DNA of 28,329 nt, taken from Ruminococcus callidus (GTDB taxonomy: Bacteria > Bacillota > Clostridia > Oscillospirales > Ruminococcaceae). This document shows, piece after piece, positions 14,977 through 22,321 of the stretch. The notes below the pieces were generated by a model. It was not told the DNA's origin, did not search any database, and was given only the letters and a program-made list of their open reading frames with translations. The position numbers and the translations under genes were made by a program. Position 1 is the first letter of the stretch. Each line of letters begins with the position of its first letter. The stretch lies in assembly GCF_020709055.1 (NCBI RefSeq), contig NZ_JAJFCK010000032.1:1-28329 (forward strand), read 5' to 3'.

Positions 14977-16562
14977 TGAAGCGTTATGATATGATTGTGG
15001 TCGGCGCAGGGCCGGCAGGCTTGTCCGCAGCCATTGAGGCGGCAAAAAAGGGAATGCACGTTGTGGTATACGATGAAAACGCAAAGCCCGGCGGACAGCT
15101 GTTCAAGCAGATTCACAAGTTCTTTGGCTCGAAAGAACACAAGGCAAAGATTCGAGGCTTCCATATCGGTGAAGAGCTTCTGGCAGAGGCAGCATCTCTG
15201 GGGGTTGAGGTTGTTCTGAATGCCATCGTGATCGGCATTTTTCCGGAAAAGGAAATGACTGTCAAGGTCGAAGACCATGTCATCCACGTCAAGGGGGACA
15301 CGATTCTGATTGCCACCGGCGCAAGCGAGAACATGGTCACGTTTCCGGGCTGGACGCTGCCGGGTGTCATCGGCGCAGGTGCAGCGCAGACCATGATGAA
15401 CCTCCACGGCACACTGCCGGGCAAGCGTGTGCTGATGCTGGGTTCCGGTAACGTGGGACTGGTGGTCAGCTTCCAGCTGATGCAGGCTGGCTGTGAAGTG
15501 GTTGCCGTGGCAGACGCAGCGCCTCGTGTGGGCGGTTATGGCGTTCACGCAGCCAAGGTAGCAAGATGCGGCGTGCCGTTCTATCTGTCCCATACAATTA
15601 TTTCCGCAGACGGCGAGGACTGTGTCACTGGCGTGACCATCGGAGAGGTGGACAAGAACTGGCAGATCATTCCGGGCACGGAAAAACATTTCGATGTGGA
15701 TACCATTTGTCTGGCAGTCGGTCTTTCGCCCATGTCCAAGCTGTGCGATATGGCAGGATGCGCCATGGAGGACAATCCGGCAAAGGCCGGATTTGTTCCG
15801 GTTGTGGATGAATACGGCGAAACATCGATTCCCGGCATCTATGCTGCCGGAGATGTTTCCGGTATCGAAGAGGCTTCCAGTGCCATGATCGAGGGAAGAA
15901 TCGCCGGGATTGCAGCAGCTGCACGGCTGGGCTTTATCTCAGAGGAAACCTGTAAGGAAGAGGCAGTCAAGCAGGAGGCTGCGCTGGCTGGTCTGCGGCA
16001 GGGTATGTTTGCACCGGGAATGCGTGGCAAACAGATTACCGAGACCGAAGAGGGTGTGGAAATTTCGCAAAACCTGTTGAAACACGGGTTCGTTGCCGAG
16101 GCGGAGATCGAGCGCTTTCCCGGTGTGACCCACGGCAGCGGTGTGCATCCGGTCATCGAGTGTACCCAGAACATCCCTTGCAACCCGTGTCAGGATGCAT
16201 GTCCGAAGCACTGCATCCGCATCGGCAGCAACATCACCGCACTGCCGTCCATCGATCCGGAGAAAAAGTGCACCGGCTGCGGGATGTGTGTAGCTTCCTG
16301 TTCCGGTCAGGCAATCTTCCTCGTGAACGAGGATTGCGGAGACGGTACCGCAGAAATCACACTGCCGTATGAGTTCCTGCCCCTGCCGCAGAAAGGCGAC
16401 AAGGGCGTTGCCCTGAACCGAAAGGGCGATAAGGTCTGTGAGGCAGAGGTGGTCAATGTGCGCAGCGCAAAGGCATTCGACCATACGAATCTGCTTACCA
16501 TGAAAGTGCCGAAAGAATATGCCATGAAAGCAAGATTCTTTCGGGAGGAGGAGACAGCATGA
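14973..16562 (+). CDS. FAD/NAD(P)-dependent oxidoreductase subunit with two 4Fe-4S motifs
   Basis: This 529-residue protein is the large HcnB/OoxA-like electron-transfer subunit. It starts with an FAD Rossmann motif, VVGAGPAGLSAAIEAAKKGM (about residues 9-28), has a second nucleotide motif, VLMLGSGNVGLVVSF, near 153-167, and the FAD-closing IPGIYAAGDVSGIEEA near 289-304. Residues about 396-412 carry C-x5-C-x2-C-x3-CP, and about 433-443 carry C-x2-C-x2-C-x3-C, which would hold two 4Fe-4S clusters not found in the shorter HcnB type. The ATG at 14973 has GGGAGG nine bases upstream and overlaps the preceding stop; ATG 14976 is the alternative. The extra clusters suggest ferredoxin- or NAD-linked electron output in an anaerobe rather than oxidase activity. 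Confidence 0.9.
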   Translation: MMKRYDMIVVGAGPAGLSAAIEAAKKGMHVVVYDENAKPGGQLFKQIHKFFGSKEHKAKIRGFHIGEELLAEAASLGVEVVLNAIVIGIFPEKEMTVKVEDHVIHVKGDTILIATGASENMVTFPGWTLPGVIGAGAAQTMMNLHGTLPGKRVLMLGSGNVGLVVSFQLMQAGCEVVAVADAAPRVGGYGVHAAKVARCGVPFYLSHTIISADGEDCVTGVTIGEVDKNWQIIPGTEKHFDVDTICLAVGLSPMSKLCDMAGCAMEDNPAKAGFVPVVDEYGETSIPGIYAAGDVSGIEEASSAMIEGRIAGIAAAARLGFISEETCKEEAVKQEAALAGLRQGMFAPGMRGKQITETEEGVEISQNLLKHGFVAEAEIERFPGVTHGSGVHPVIECTQNIPCNPCQDACPKHCIRIGSNITALPSIDPEKKCTGCGMCVASCSGQAIFLVNEDCGDGTAEITLPYEFLPLPQKGDKGVALNRKGDKVCEAEVVNVRSAKAFDHTNLLTMKVPKEYAMKARFFREEETA

Positions 16563-16879
16563 ATGACAGAAACCGTGAACTGAAACCGTTTGTTCCCCAG
16601 CCGGACGACGACATGATCGTCTGCCGCTGCGAAGAGATTACGAAAGGGGAGATTCGCCGTGCGGTGCATGACGGCATGTTCACCCTCACCGAAATTCGCC
16701 GGTATCTGCGAACCGGTATGGGACTCTGTCAGGGGCAGACCTGTACGAAACTGGTAAAGGGCATCGTTGCACGGGAACTGGGCGTGCGTCCCAATGAACT
16801 CGGTCCTGCCACCGGCAGAGCGCCCATGCGCCCCATTGAAATGAAAGTGCTGGCAAGAGATAAGGAGGAGACAAAATGA
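16559..16879 (+). CDS. BFD-like (2Fe-2S)-binding protein
   Basis: This 106-residue protein carries the bacterioferritin-associated ferredoxin-like cluster motif: VCRCEEI (C-x-C near residues 22-24) and GMGLCQGQTC (C-x4-C near 57-62), with the helical spacing typical of the BFD-like domain fused to HcnB or NirB proteins. Here it is a separate gene. It overlaps both neighbours by ATGA junctions, which indicates fixed stoichiometry with the flavoprotein subunits. The C-terminal tail, with GRAPMRPI, resembles the end of the same module in fused proteins. Its job should be electron relay within the complex. Confidence 0.88.
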   Translation: MNDRNRELKPFVPQPDDDMIVCRCEEITKGEIRRAVHDGMFTLTEIRRYLRTGMGLCQGQTCTKLVKGIVARELGVRPNELGPATGRAPMRPIEMKVLARDKEETK

Positions 16880-17988
16880 ATGCAGAAGTCATTATCGTTG
16901 GCGGCGGCATCATCGGATGCGCTGCGGCATATAATCTTGCAAAAAATGGTGTCTCCGTTCTGGTACTGGAGGGCAGCGAGAACATCGGCAACGGCGGCTC
17001 TACCCGCAACGGCGGCGGTGTCCGCCAGTCCGGCCGTGATCCCAGAGAACTGCCGCTGGTGATGTATGCCATCCAGCATATCTGGCCGCACCTGTCGGAG
17101 ATGCTGGACACCAATGTGGAATATTATCAGGAGGGCAACCTCCGTCTTGGCAGCACGCCGAAGCATCAGAAGATCCTGGAGGGACTGGCAGACCGTGCCG
17201 TGGCCTGCGGCGTGGATGTGCGCATGATCTCCGGCGACGAGGCAAGACGCATCAATCCGTATTTGTCTGATGCTGTGACCTGTGCCAGCTGGTGTCCCAC
17301 CGACGGACACGCCAATCCGCTGATGGCGACCATGGGCTACTATAAAATGGCACGCCGTCTTGGGGCACACTTCATCTCCGGCGAAAAAGTCGTGGAGCTG
17401 CGGAAAATCAAGGGCGCTGCACGTCAGGTTGTGACCGAGTCCGGCAATGTGTACGAGGGCGACAAAATCATTCTGGCAGCGGGCTATGAGAGCCGTTTCA
17501 TTGCATCAACTGTGGGCATTGATGTTCCCATGCAGCCGGTGCTGCTGGAAACACTGGTCACCGAGGCAGTCGCTCCCATGTTCTGGCAGATGCTTGGCAC
17601 TGCGGATGCGGATTTCTACGGGCATCAGACGGAACACGGTTCGTTTGTCTTTGGTCTGAACTCCGGCTTGGAACCGTATGCAAAGCCAGGCAAGCCTCTT
17701 TCCTCCAGCATCGCTGCTTCGGCAGCCTGCCGCGGCATCATGCACTATTTTCCGAATCTGGCAAACATCAAGGTCGTCCGCAGCTGGGCGGGCTGGATGG
17801 ATTCCTGTGCCGACCATGTGCCGGTTATCAGTACTGTGGAGGAGGTTCCGGGACTGATTCTGGCGTGCGGATTTAGCGGACACGGCTTCGGCATCTCGCC
17901 GGCAGTCGGGCTGGTGCTGTCGCAGCTGGCAATGGAGCAGGAAACAGCAGTGGATCTTTCCGCACTGCGGTACGACCGTTTTCAGTGA
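16876..17988 (+). CDS. DAO-family FAD oxidoreductase, catalytic subunit (HcnC/OoxB/SoxB type)
   Basis: This 370-residue flavoprotein has the DAO-superfamily layout: dinucleotide-binding VIIVGGGIIGCAAAYNLAKN at about residues 5-24, followed by STRNGGGVRQSG (near 38-49), as in sarcosine and opine oxidase beta subunits, and a closing LILACGFSGHGFGISPAVG near 334-352. It should oxidise the C-N bond of an amine, imino acid or N-substituted amino acid, sending electrons to the other subunits. The substrate cannot be fixed from sequence; candidates are sarcosine-like, proline or hydroxyproline-like, opine or aryl amine compounds. It is the last gene of the ATGA-linked set. The conserved promoter block of the next transcription unit starts on the base after its stop. 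Confidence 0.9.
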   Translation: MNAEVIIVGGGIIGCAAAYNLAKNGVSVLVLEGSENIGNGGSTRNGGGVRQSGRDPRELPLVMYAIQHIWPHLSEMLDTNVEYYQEGNLRLGSTPKHQKILEGLADRAVACGVDVRMISGDEARRINPYLSDAVTCASWCPTDGHANPLMATMGYYKMARRLGAHFISGEKVVELRKIKGAARQVVTESGNVYEGDKIILAAGYESRFIASTVGIDVPMQPVLLETLVTEAVAPMFWQMLGTADADFYGHQTEHGSFVFGLNSGLEPYAKPGKPLSSSIAASAACRGIMHYFPNLANIKVVRSWAGWMDSCADHVPVISTVEEVPGLILACGFSGHGFGISPAVGLVLSQLAMEQETAVDLSALRYDRFQ

Positions 17989-18031
17989 GTTCGGATTTAT
18001 ACAATTTTTTGAGACGTATGTCTGCTATAAT
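17989..18031 (+). promoter_or_regulatory. Promoter and conserved upstream block of the PII-permease unit
   Basis: The 22-bp block 17989-18010 repeats 13331-13352 (19 of 22 identical) and lies 15 bases before TATAAT at 18026-18031, which has a TG extension. It starts directly after the stop of the catalytic subunit gene. The same arrangement at both operons implies one regulator for both. Confidence 0.8.
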
Positions 18032-18045
18032 AGAAACAGAAAGAC

Positions 18046-18090
18046 AAAGATGTCGAGTTTCTCTGAGAAATTCGGCATCTTTTTTCTTTT
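18046..18090 (+). terminator. Leader hairpin with T run before the PII gene
   Basis: A 17-bp stem with two G-U pairs (18046-18062 with 18066-18082) and a 3-base loop is followed by a long T-rich run. It begins 20 bases after the start of the -10 box, as in the 13386 leader. A short frame, MSSFSEKFGIFFLF (18050-18094), spans it but has no clear ribosome site. It is either an attenuator of the PII gene or the terminator of the preceding operon. Confidence 0.78.
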
Positions 18091-18123
18091 TTAGAATTGT
18101 TGCAAATGACAGGAGGAATTTTT

Positions 18124-18486
18124 ATGAAGTTATCCAGAGTTGAGATTATCACCGGTATTTCTAAGATCGAGCCGCTGAAAAAGGCATTGGGAAAATTTCA
18201 CATTACCGGAATGACGGTGTATCAGGTGTTGGGCTGCGGTGTGCAGCACGGCACGCAGGAATTCGAGGTGGAGGAAAAGAACAAGGAGATCAGCCTGCTG
18301 CCGAAAGAGGTTGTCATGATCGTCCTGCCCACCGAGGAACTGGACGGGCTGCTGGAGTTTGTCAAAAAAGAACTGTACACCGGACACATCGGCGACGGTA
18401 AAATTTTTGTTTCCGATGTGACCAATGTCATTCGTGTCCGTACTGGTGAGGAGGGCATTGATGCCCTGCTGTACGGCGAGAAATAA
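18124..18486 (+). CDS. PII-family nitrogen regulatory protein with non-uridylylatable T-loop
   Basis: This 120-residue protein is a PII (GlnB/GlnK-like) trimeric signal protein that normally senses ATP/ADP and 2-oxoglutarate and controls a partner. The C-terminal signature GHIGDGKIFVSDVTNVIRVR is intact, as are Gln in the G-x-Q-x-G segment (Q39 of E. coli GlnB) and the Lys of LLPK (K58). The T-loop (about residues 42-55) has no Tyr; the place of the uridylylated Y51 holds Asn, and the loop is acidic. It should therefore respond to ligands only. AGGAGG at 18111-18116 lies seven bases before the ATG. The permease gene follows after 30 bases, so its partner is probably that transporter, as GlnK is with AmtB. 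Confidence 0.92.
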   Translation: MKLSRVEIITGISKIEPLKKALGKFHITGMTVYQVLGCGVQHGTQEFEVEEKNKEISLLPKEVVMIVLPTEELDGLLEFVKKELYTGHIGDGKIFVSDVTNVIRVRTGEEGIDALLYGEK

Positions 18487-18516
18487 GGATTTGTTCCAGA
18501 AAGAAAAGAGTTGAGA

Positions 18517-19995
18517 ATGATGCAAGAGAAAAAGTTGGGCTTACCCAGTATTGTGGCGACTGGTGTCGGCTTGATAATTGCCACAAGCTGTCTGCTCTCC
18601 ATCGGGCAGGGGGCATCGGCCATTGGTCTGCCGTTTATCATTACCATGGCGATTGCCTGCGCCTTTAACATTCTGACGGCGTTTTCCATCTGTGAGCTGA
18701 ATGCTCTGATGCCGAACCTGACAGGCGGTATGGCGCAGTACACGCTGGCGTGCTTCGGACCGTTTGTGTCCATCGTCATCACTGTGGGCGGTTATCTGAC
18801 ATGTCAGACCATCATGGGCAGCTCGGAAGCTGCCATGTTCGGCAACACTCTGAGCAGTGTCCTTCCCAATGTTCCTATTCCGGGTTCGGTTTATTCTATT
18901 GTGCTGATTCTGCTTTTGCTGGGCTTGAACCTGTTCGGTGTAGACATGTTCGCCAAGGTGCAGAATATTGTGGCATACGGGCTGATCGGTTCGCTGCTGT
19001 TTCTGGGCATCATGGGAACGATCAAGCTGGGCACCGGTCAGGTCGTGGAACAGCCGGAGGTGCTCTCCTCGAAGCCCGGTGATGTGTTCTCCCTGCTGGG
19101 ACTGGCATTCTTTCTGTTCATTGGCGTAGAGTTCATTGTCCCCATTTCCACACAAGTCAAAAATCCCCGGAAGAAAGTGCCGCTGGGCATGGTCATCAGT
19201 CTGCTGGCAATTCTGCTGATGCAGATTTTCATGGTCGTTGGCTTTAGCCACTATACGCCGTGGGAGGAACTGAGCGTCAGCACTGTCCCTCATATTCTGT
19301 ACGGTACCCTGCTGTATGGCAAAGTCGGTACGATCTGGATGACCATCATCTCTCTTCTGGCAGTGGTCAGCACCCTGAACACCGCTATGTTCTCTATCGC
19401 TCAGATCTGTTCCGGTATGGCAAAGCTGAAGCTGCTGCCCGCTGTGTTCATGCGCAAGAATCGGCATGGCACACCTTATGTAGGGCTGCTGCTGGTGGCA
19501 ATCGCAATGATTCTCATCAACATTACCGGACTTTCCACCAGCGATCAGCTGACATTCCTGATTCTGACAGGCTGCACATTCTGGATCTCCTCCTACATCA
19601 TTCTGCACTGCGATGTGCTGATTCTGCGGAAGCGCCTGCCGAAAGCCCCCAGAACATTTAAGCTTCCCTTTGGCCCGCTGATTCCCATTATCGGTGTTCT
19701 GGGCAACGCTTTTATGATCTACAACATCGACTCCAGCTGGGAGGTCAAGAAACGGATCTATCTGATTTTTCTCATTACCGTTGCGATTTTGTCGGTCTAT
19801 GCGGTCATCTGGATCAAGTGTGTGATGAAACGTCCCATGTTCAAGCCGTACCAGATCAAGGAAGTCATGGCAATGGAGTCTGATCTGTATCAGATCAATC
19901 ACAATCCGGAAGTGGCAAAGAAATTGCATCTGGATGCTGTTCCGGAGATTCAGAGCGTACCGGCGGACGTTAACACCGGAACTCGTCCGGAGTAA
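18517..19995 (+). CDS. APC-superfamily amino acid/amine permease
   Basis: This 492-residue integral membrane protein has about 12 hydrophobic segments and the APC layout. The first helix contains the broken motif VATGVGLIIATSCLLSIGQG; the CELNALMPNLTGGMAQYTL loop matches the amino-acid/polyamine permease family pattern of E-L-x-P. A conserved GVEFIVPIS segment lies in the sixth helix region. The C-terminal 40 residues are cytoplasmic. The ATG at 18517 is preferred (AGAAAAGAG about six bases upstream); a TTG at 18511 would add two residues. Placement behind the PII gene and the shared promoter block suggest that it imports the amine or amino acid oxidised by the upstream operon. Confidence 0.92.
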   Translation: MMQEKKLGLPSIVATGVGLIIATSCLLSIGQGASAIGLPFIITMAIACAFNILTAFSICELNALMPNLTGGMAQYTLACFGPFVSIVITVGGYLTCQTIMGSSEAAMFGNTLSSVLPNVPIPGSVYSIVLILLLLGLNLFGVDMFAKVQNIVAYGLIGSLLFLGIMGTIKLGTGQVVEQPEVLSSKPGDVFSLLGLAFFLFIGVEFIVPISTQVKNPRKKVPLGMVISLLAILLMQIFMVVGFSHYTPWEELSVSTVPHILYGTLLYGKVGTIWMTIISLLAVVSTLNTAMFSIAQICSGMAKLKLLPAVFMRKNRHGTPYVGLLLVAIAMILINITGLSTSDQLTFLILTGCTFWISSYIILHCDVLILRKRLPKAPRTFKLPFGPLIPIIGVLGNAFMIYNIDSSWEVKKRIYLIFLITVAILSVYAVIWIKCVMKRPMFKPYQIKEVMAMESDLYQINHNPEVAKKLHLDAVPEIQSVPADVNTGTRPE

Positions 19996-20052
19996 GAGAC
20001 TGTTTTCAGATTTTGCTGAAAAATCCATATGCATTCGTGTGAAAACAGCTTC
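19996..20052 (+). repeat. Short, internally deleted relative of the dispersed element
   Basis: The segment starts right after the permease TAA with GAGACTGTTTTCA and ends with TGAAAACAGCTTC before TAA. Its inner part, AAAAATCCATATGCATTCGTG, aligns with the right half of the 12673-12833 element, while about 100 central bases are missing. Its two ends remain complementary to each other although both differ from copies 1 and 2. Confidence 0.65.
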
Positions 20053-20119
20053 TAAATCACTGCGCTATTCTTTGCAGAAAAAAGTAAAATAAACTCTGAA
20101 AATATTCTGTTGAAAAGGC

Positions 20120-20157
20120 AGTCTTACAGAAAGTTTTTCTGTAAGGCTACTTTTTTT
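20120..20157 (+). terminator. Terminator of the PII-permease unit
   Basis: A 13-bp stem with one G-U pair (20120-20132 with 20136-20148) and a 3-base loop is followed by seven T at 20151-20157. Confidence 0.87.
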
Positions 20158-20169
20158 ATCAGATGCTAC

Positions 20170-20198
20170 TTGAAATCTCTAAGGGGCTGTATTATAAT
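20170..20198 (+). promoter_or_regulatory. Promoter of the AraC-family gene
   Basis: TTGAAA at 20170-20175 and TATAAT at 20193-20198 are 17 bases apart. It lacks the 22-bp block found before the two metabolic units, so the regulator appears to be expressed independently. Confidence 0.85.
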
Positions 20199-20247
20199 AG
20201 GATAGAAATTATTTTAACGGGAAATCGCATGAGAGGAGGAGCGATAC

Positions 20248-21078
20248 ATGGAAAAACAGATTTATATGACACCGAAGCAGCCGTTTTTCGTAACATCCTC
20301 CCGTTCCTATGAAAAGTTCATTCTGAACCGGTTTGGCATCGTGCATTTTTATCATTGCTTTACTGGGATAGAGCCTCGCTATGCGATTCCGGACGGGTGT
20401 GTGGACATGGTGTTCTGCTGTAATCCGAAGCATCCCTACGCAGAAATCTGCGGTACGGTCCTGTCGCCACAAATCGTGCTTTCGGAGAGCAACACCTCCT
20501 ATTTCGGCGTGCGGTTTCTGCCGGGCTATAATCCGGTTTTGGGCAGCGCCGATATTATGTCACATCTGGTCAACCACCGCATTCCGCTGGACGACCTGAT
20601 TCAGGACAGGCGGATGCTGGAGGGGATTTGCAGCGCCACAGATTTTCGGCAGCAGATTCGTGTGTTTATGCGCTCTTATATGAGCATCTATCGCCGGGTC
20701 TGTCCGCAGGAGCATCAAAACCTGCTGGTGCTCCATTCCTCTAATTTGATGATTCGCTTTGCCGGCAGCATTTCCATAGAACAGCTGGCGGAGGATACCG
20801 GCTACACGACCAGATACATTGACAAATGTTTCCGGAATGAAACCGGACTCAGCCCCAAACAGCTGGCAAAGATCGTGCGATTTCAAAGTGCAATATCTGC
20901 TCTAAACCAGAATCAGCACATCGGGCGCTCTCTGACGGAGATTGCTGCCGATCTGGGATATTTCGACCAGTCCCACTTTGTGCACGATTTCAAGGCGTAT
21001 ACCGGACTGACACCCAAAAAGTATCAAATCATGCTGCGGAATGACGATTTTGACGAAAAGCTGCGGATTGTGCAATGA
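20248..21078 (+). CDS. AraC-family transcriptional regulator
   Basis: This 276-residue regulator has a C-terminal AraC double helix-turn-helix: SIEQLAEDTGYTTRYIDKCF (about residues 175-194) and SLTEIAADLGYFDQSHFVHDFKAYTGLTPKKY in the last 50 residues. The N-terminal half matches the cupin-like sensor type often called DUF6597, with IPDGCVDMVF near residues 48-57 and FGVRFLPGY near 91-99. GAGGAGGA lies seven bases before the ATG. It follows the amine oxidation and transport genes in the same direction but on its own promoter. It is the best candidate for binding the shared block at 13331 and 17989 in response to the substrate; the link is inference from position. Confidence 0.9.
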   Translation: MEKQIYMTPKQPFFVTSSRSYEKFILNRFGIVHFYHCFTGIEPRYAIPDGCVDMVFCCNPKHPYAEICGTVLSPQIVLSESNTSYFGVRFLPGYNPVLGSADIMSHLVNHRIPLDDLIQDRRMLEGICSATDFRQQIRVFMRSYMSIYRRVCPQEHQNLLVLHSSNLMIRFAGSISIEQLAEDTGYTTRYIDKCFRNETGLSPKQLAKIVRFQSAISALNQNQHIGRSLTEIAADLGYFDQSHFVHDFKAYTGLTPKKYQIMLRNDDFDEKLRIVQ

Positions 21079-21133
21079 GAGAATATTTTCAGGTGCGGGA
21101 GTCTGTTTCGTATTTTTCCTCCAATATAATAAA

Positions 21134-21293
21134 AACCCGTCTTCACAAGCGGATACACGTGTCTTTTTAGCAAATTTTGCTGCATCCTGCGTGAAAAATA
21201 CTTGCCGGGCGACAGCACGCCTGCGTATTTTTGCCTTGTCCGCAACAAAATTGTGCTCGAAAATCCACATATATTTCTTGTGAAGACAGGTCT
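21134..21293 (+). repeat. Dispersed non-coding element with nested inverted repeats, copy 2
   Basis: This copy is in the same orientation as copy 1 and differs from it at about 12 of 161 positions. The right-hand tip CTTGTGAAGACAGG and the inner GCCGGGCGACAGC core are kept; the left tip has one change that breaks a pair. It lies 55 bases after the AraC stop and may end that transcript. Confidence 0.9.
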
Positions 21294-21299
21294 TCAAAT

Positions 21300-21594
21300 C
21301 TCAAGTGCTTATAGAATCTCACTGCCTGCCGATGCCTTTTTCCCGTCCGGATGGCGTGAGAAACAGAATTTCCAGACGATGCGCCTCAGCACCTCAAAAG
21401 GCAACAGGCGTGCCAGACGCATCTTCTGCTGGAACCAGATGCGCCACGGTGCGAATGATCTGACGGAAGATGGCGTAAAATATCAAAATATAAACACCTT
21501 TGGTGTTCAAGCCGCTTCTGTCAATTGAAAACAACTCCGAAATATTTAAAAAATTCGGGAACTATTATGGAATCCCCTTTCCCTCCGATTGTGA
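21300..21594. other. Intergenic stretch with a possible gene remnant
   Basis: No intact gene with a start signal is visible here. On the minus strand a frame ending at a stop complementary to 21309-21311 reads through about 55 codons, with plausible protein character (WFQQKMRLARLLPFEVLRRI), but without an upstream domain or ribosome site. It could be the tail of a decayed gene. The plus-strand frame here begins inside copy 2 and looks spurious. Confidence 0.35.
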
Positions 21595-21600
21595 TAAAAT
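21595..21600 (+). promoter_or_regulatory. Extended -10 box before the small acidic protein gene
   Basis: TAAAAT at 21595-21600 is preceded by TGA, forming an extended -10. No good -35 hexamer is seen at the right distance, so the promoter is probable but weak or activated. Confidence 0.45.
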
Positions 21601-21621
21601 AAGTTTGGGAGGTGAGAGAAA

Positions 21622-21879
21622 ATGCTTATGAATGGTGAGATATTGACCGGTTTGAGCGATCTGAAGCGCTGCTTTTCCATTGACGAGCTTCTGTACAGCT
21701 ATGGCAACGGTGAACTGGAGATCTTTCTGGAAAAAATCGGGGAACATCAAAAAGCAGCGCAGATTCGGGAGATTCCCGAAAATAATGCGCTGCTTCTAGT
21801 TCGGCTTTATGATATTTTTGACTTGCCCTATGAAGACTCGGAGGAAAAGATCAGGAGGGATTTTGCATCAGAGCAGTGA
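21622..21879 (+). CDS. Small acidic protein with Hsp70-operon-type helical motif
   Basis: This 85-residue protein opens with GEILTGLSDLKRCFSIDELL followed by YGNGELEIFLEKIG. That order of residues (a leading L-x-D-L-x-x-x-F, a helix, a short G-x-L turn and a W/F-L helix) resembles a repeat I recall from larger bacterial proteins near Hsp70-like or formylglycine-type domains; this family link is recollection, not proof. No membrane segment is present. GGGAGGTG seven bases before the ATG at 21622 supports the start. Its last 29 bases overlap the tail of the convergent XRE gene. With no operon partner, it may be a toxin-antitoxin-like or adaptor component, but nothing in the sequence establishes that. 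Confidence 0.7.
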   Translation: MLMNGEILTGLSDLKRCFSIDELLYSYGNGELEIFLEKIGEHQKAAQIREIPENNALLLVRLYDIFDLPYEDSEEKIRRDFASEQ

Positions 21880-22204
21880 TCTCCTCCACGATGTGTGCAA
21901 TCTGGTTCATTTGCGCTTTGGAAAGTCCGTTCATTGCGGAGCAAATTCGATAAAGCGCATCAGATTCAGAGGGCTCTGTGTCTGCGCTGATATCGATCAG
22001 CTTGCTGAGCGGAATTTTAAGTCCGCTTGCGATTTTTCCCAGCGTTTCAATGGTCGGACATTTTTCCCCGCGTTCAACTTTTCCGATATAAGCGGGATGG
22101 ATTTCGGAGGCAAATGCCAGCTCCTCTTGGCTGAGGTCCTGTTTGGTGCGGAATTGACGGATTCGTTCTCCCACGACGACGGAGAGATTGGTTCTGTTTT
22201 TCAC
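21851..22204 (-). CDS. XRE-family helix-turn-helix regulator
   Basis: This 117-residue DNA-binding protein has a Cro/CI-type HTH at about residues 12-66: GERIRQFRTKQDLSQEELAF, then IHPAYIGKVERGEKCPTIETL and LKIPLSKLI. The C-terminal 45 residues form a helical region that probably dimerises. The GTG complementary to 22202-22204 is chosen as start because AGAGAGG lies seven bases upstream; an ATG 63 bases further out has no site. It is divergent from the zinc-ribbon cluster and shares a 370-bp control region with it, so it is likely to regulate that cluster, itself, or both. Its end overlaps the small acidic protein gene tail to tail. Confidence 0.9.
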   Translation of the reverse strand: MKNRTNLSVVVGERIRQFRTKQDLSQEELAFASEIHPAYIGKVERGEKCPTIETLGKIASGLKIPLSKLIDISADTEPSESDALYRICSAMNGLSKAQMNQIAHIVEEITALMQNPS

Positions 22205-22291
22205 GATGACTACCTCTCTTTCTGCGCTGAGAGCCTGCTTTGGATTTTGGGTAACACAAATTGTCAAGACACGAAAGGAATGATACTTTTT

Positions 22292-22320
22292 ATTTTATCG
22301 GTATTTTTTTGTCGAATCAA
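22292..22320 (-). promoter_or_regulatory. Promoter of the XRE gene
   Basis: On the minus strand TTGATT (complement of 22315-22320) is followed after 17 bases by TAAAAT (complement of 22292-22297). A second possible -35, TTGACA (complement of 22262-22267), lacks a matching -10. Confidence 0.65.
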
Positions 22321-22321
22321 G

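Noticed and set aside
18541..20034. A 497-codon minus-strand frame opposite the permease
   Set aside because: It is a polar, Gln/His-rich mirror of a hydrophobic membrane protein and lacks a start signal.
21202..21528. Plus-strand 108-codon frame after the AraC gene
   Set aside because: It begins inside the dispersed repeat without a ribosome site and shows no family features.
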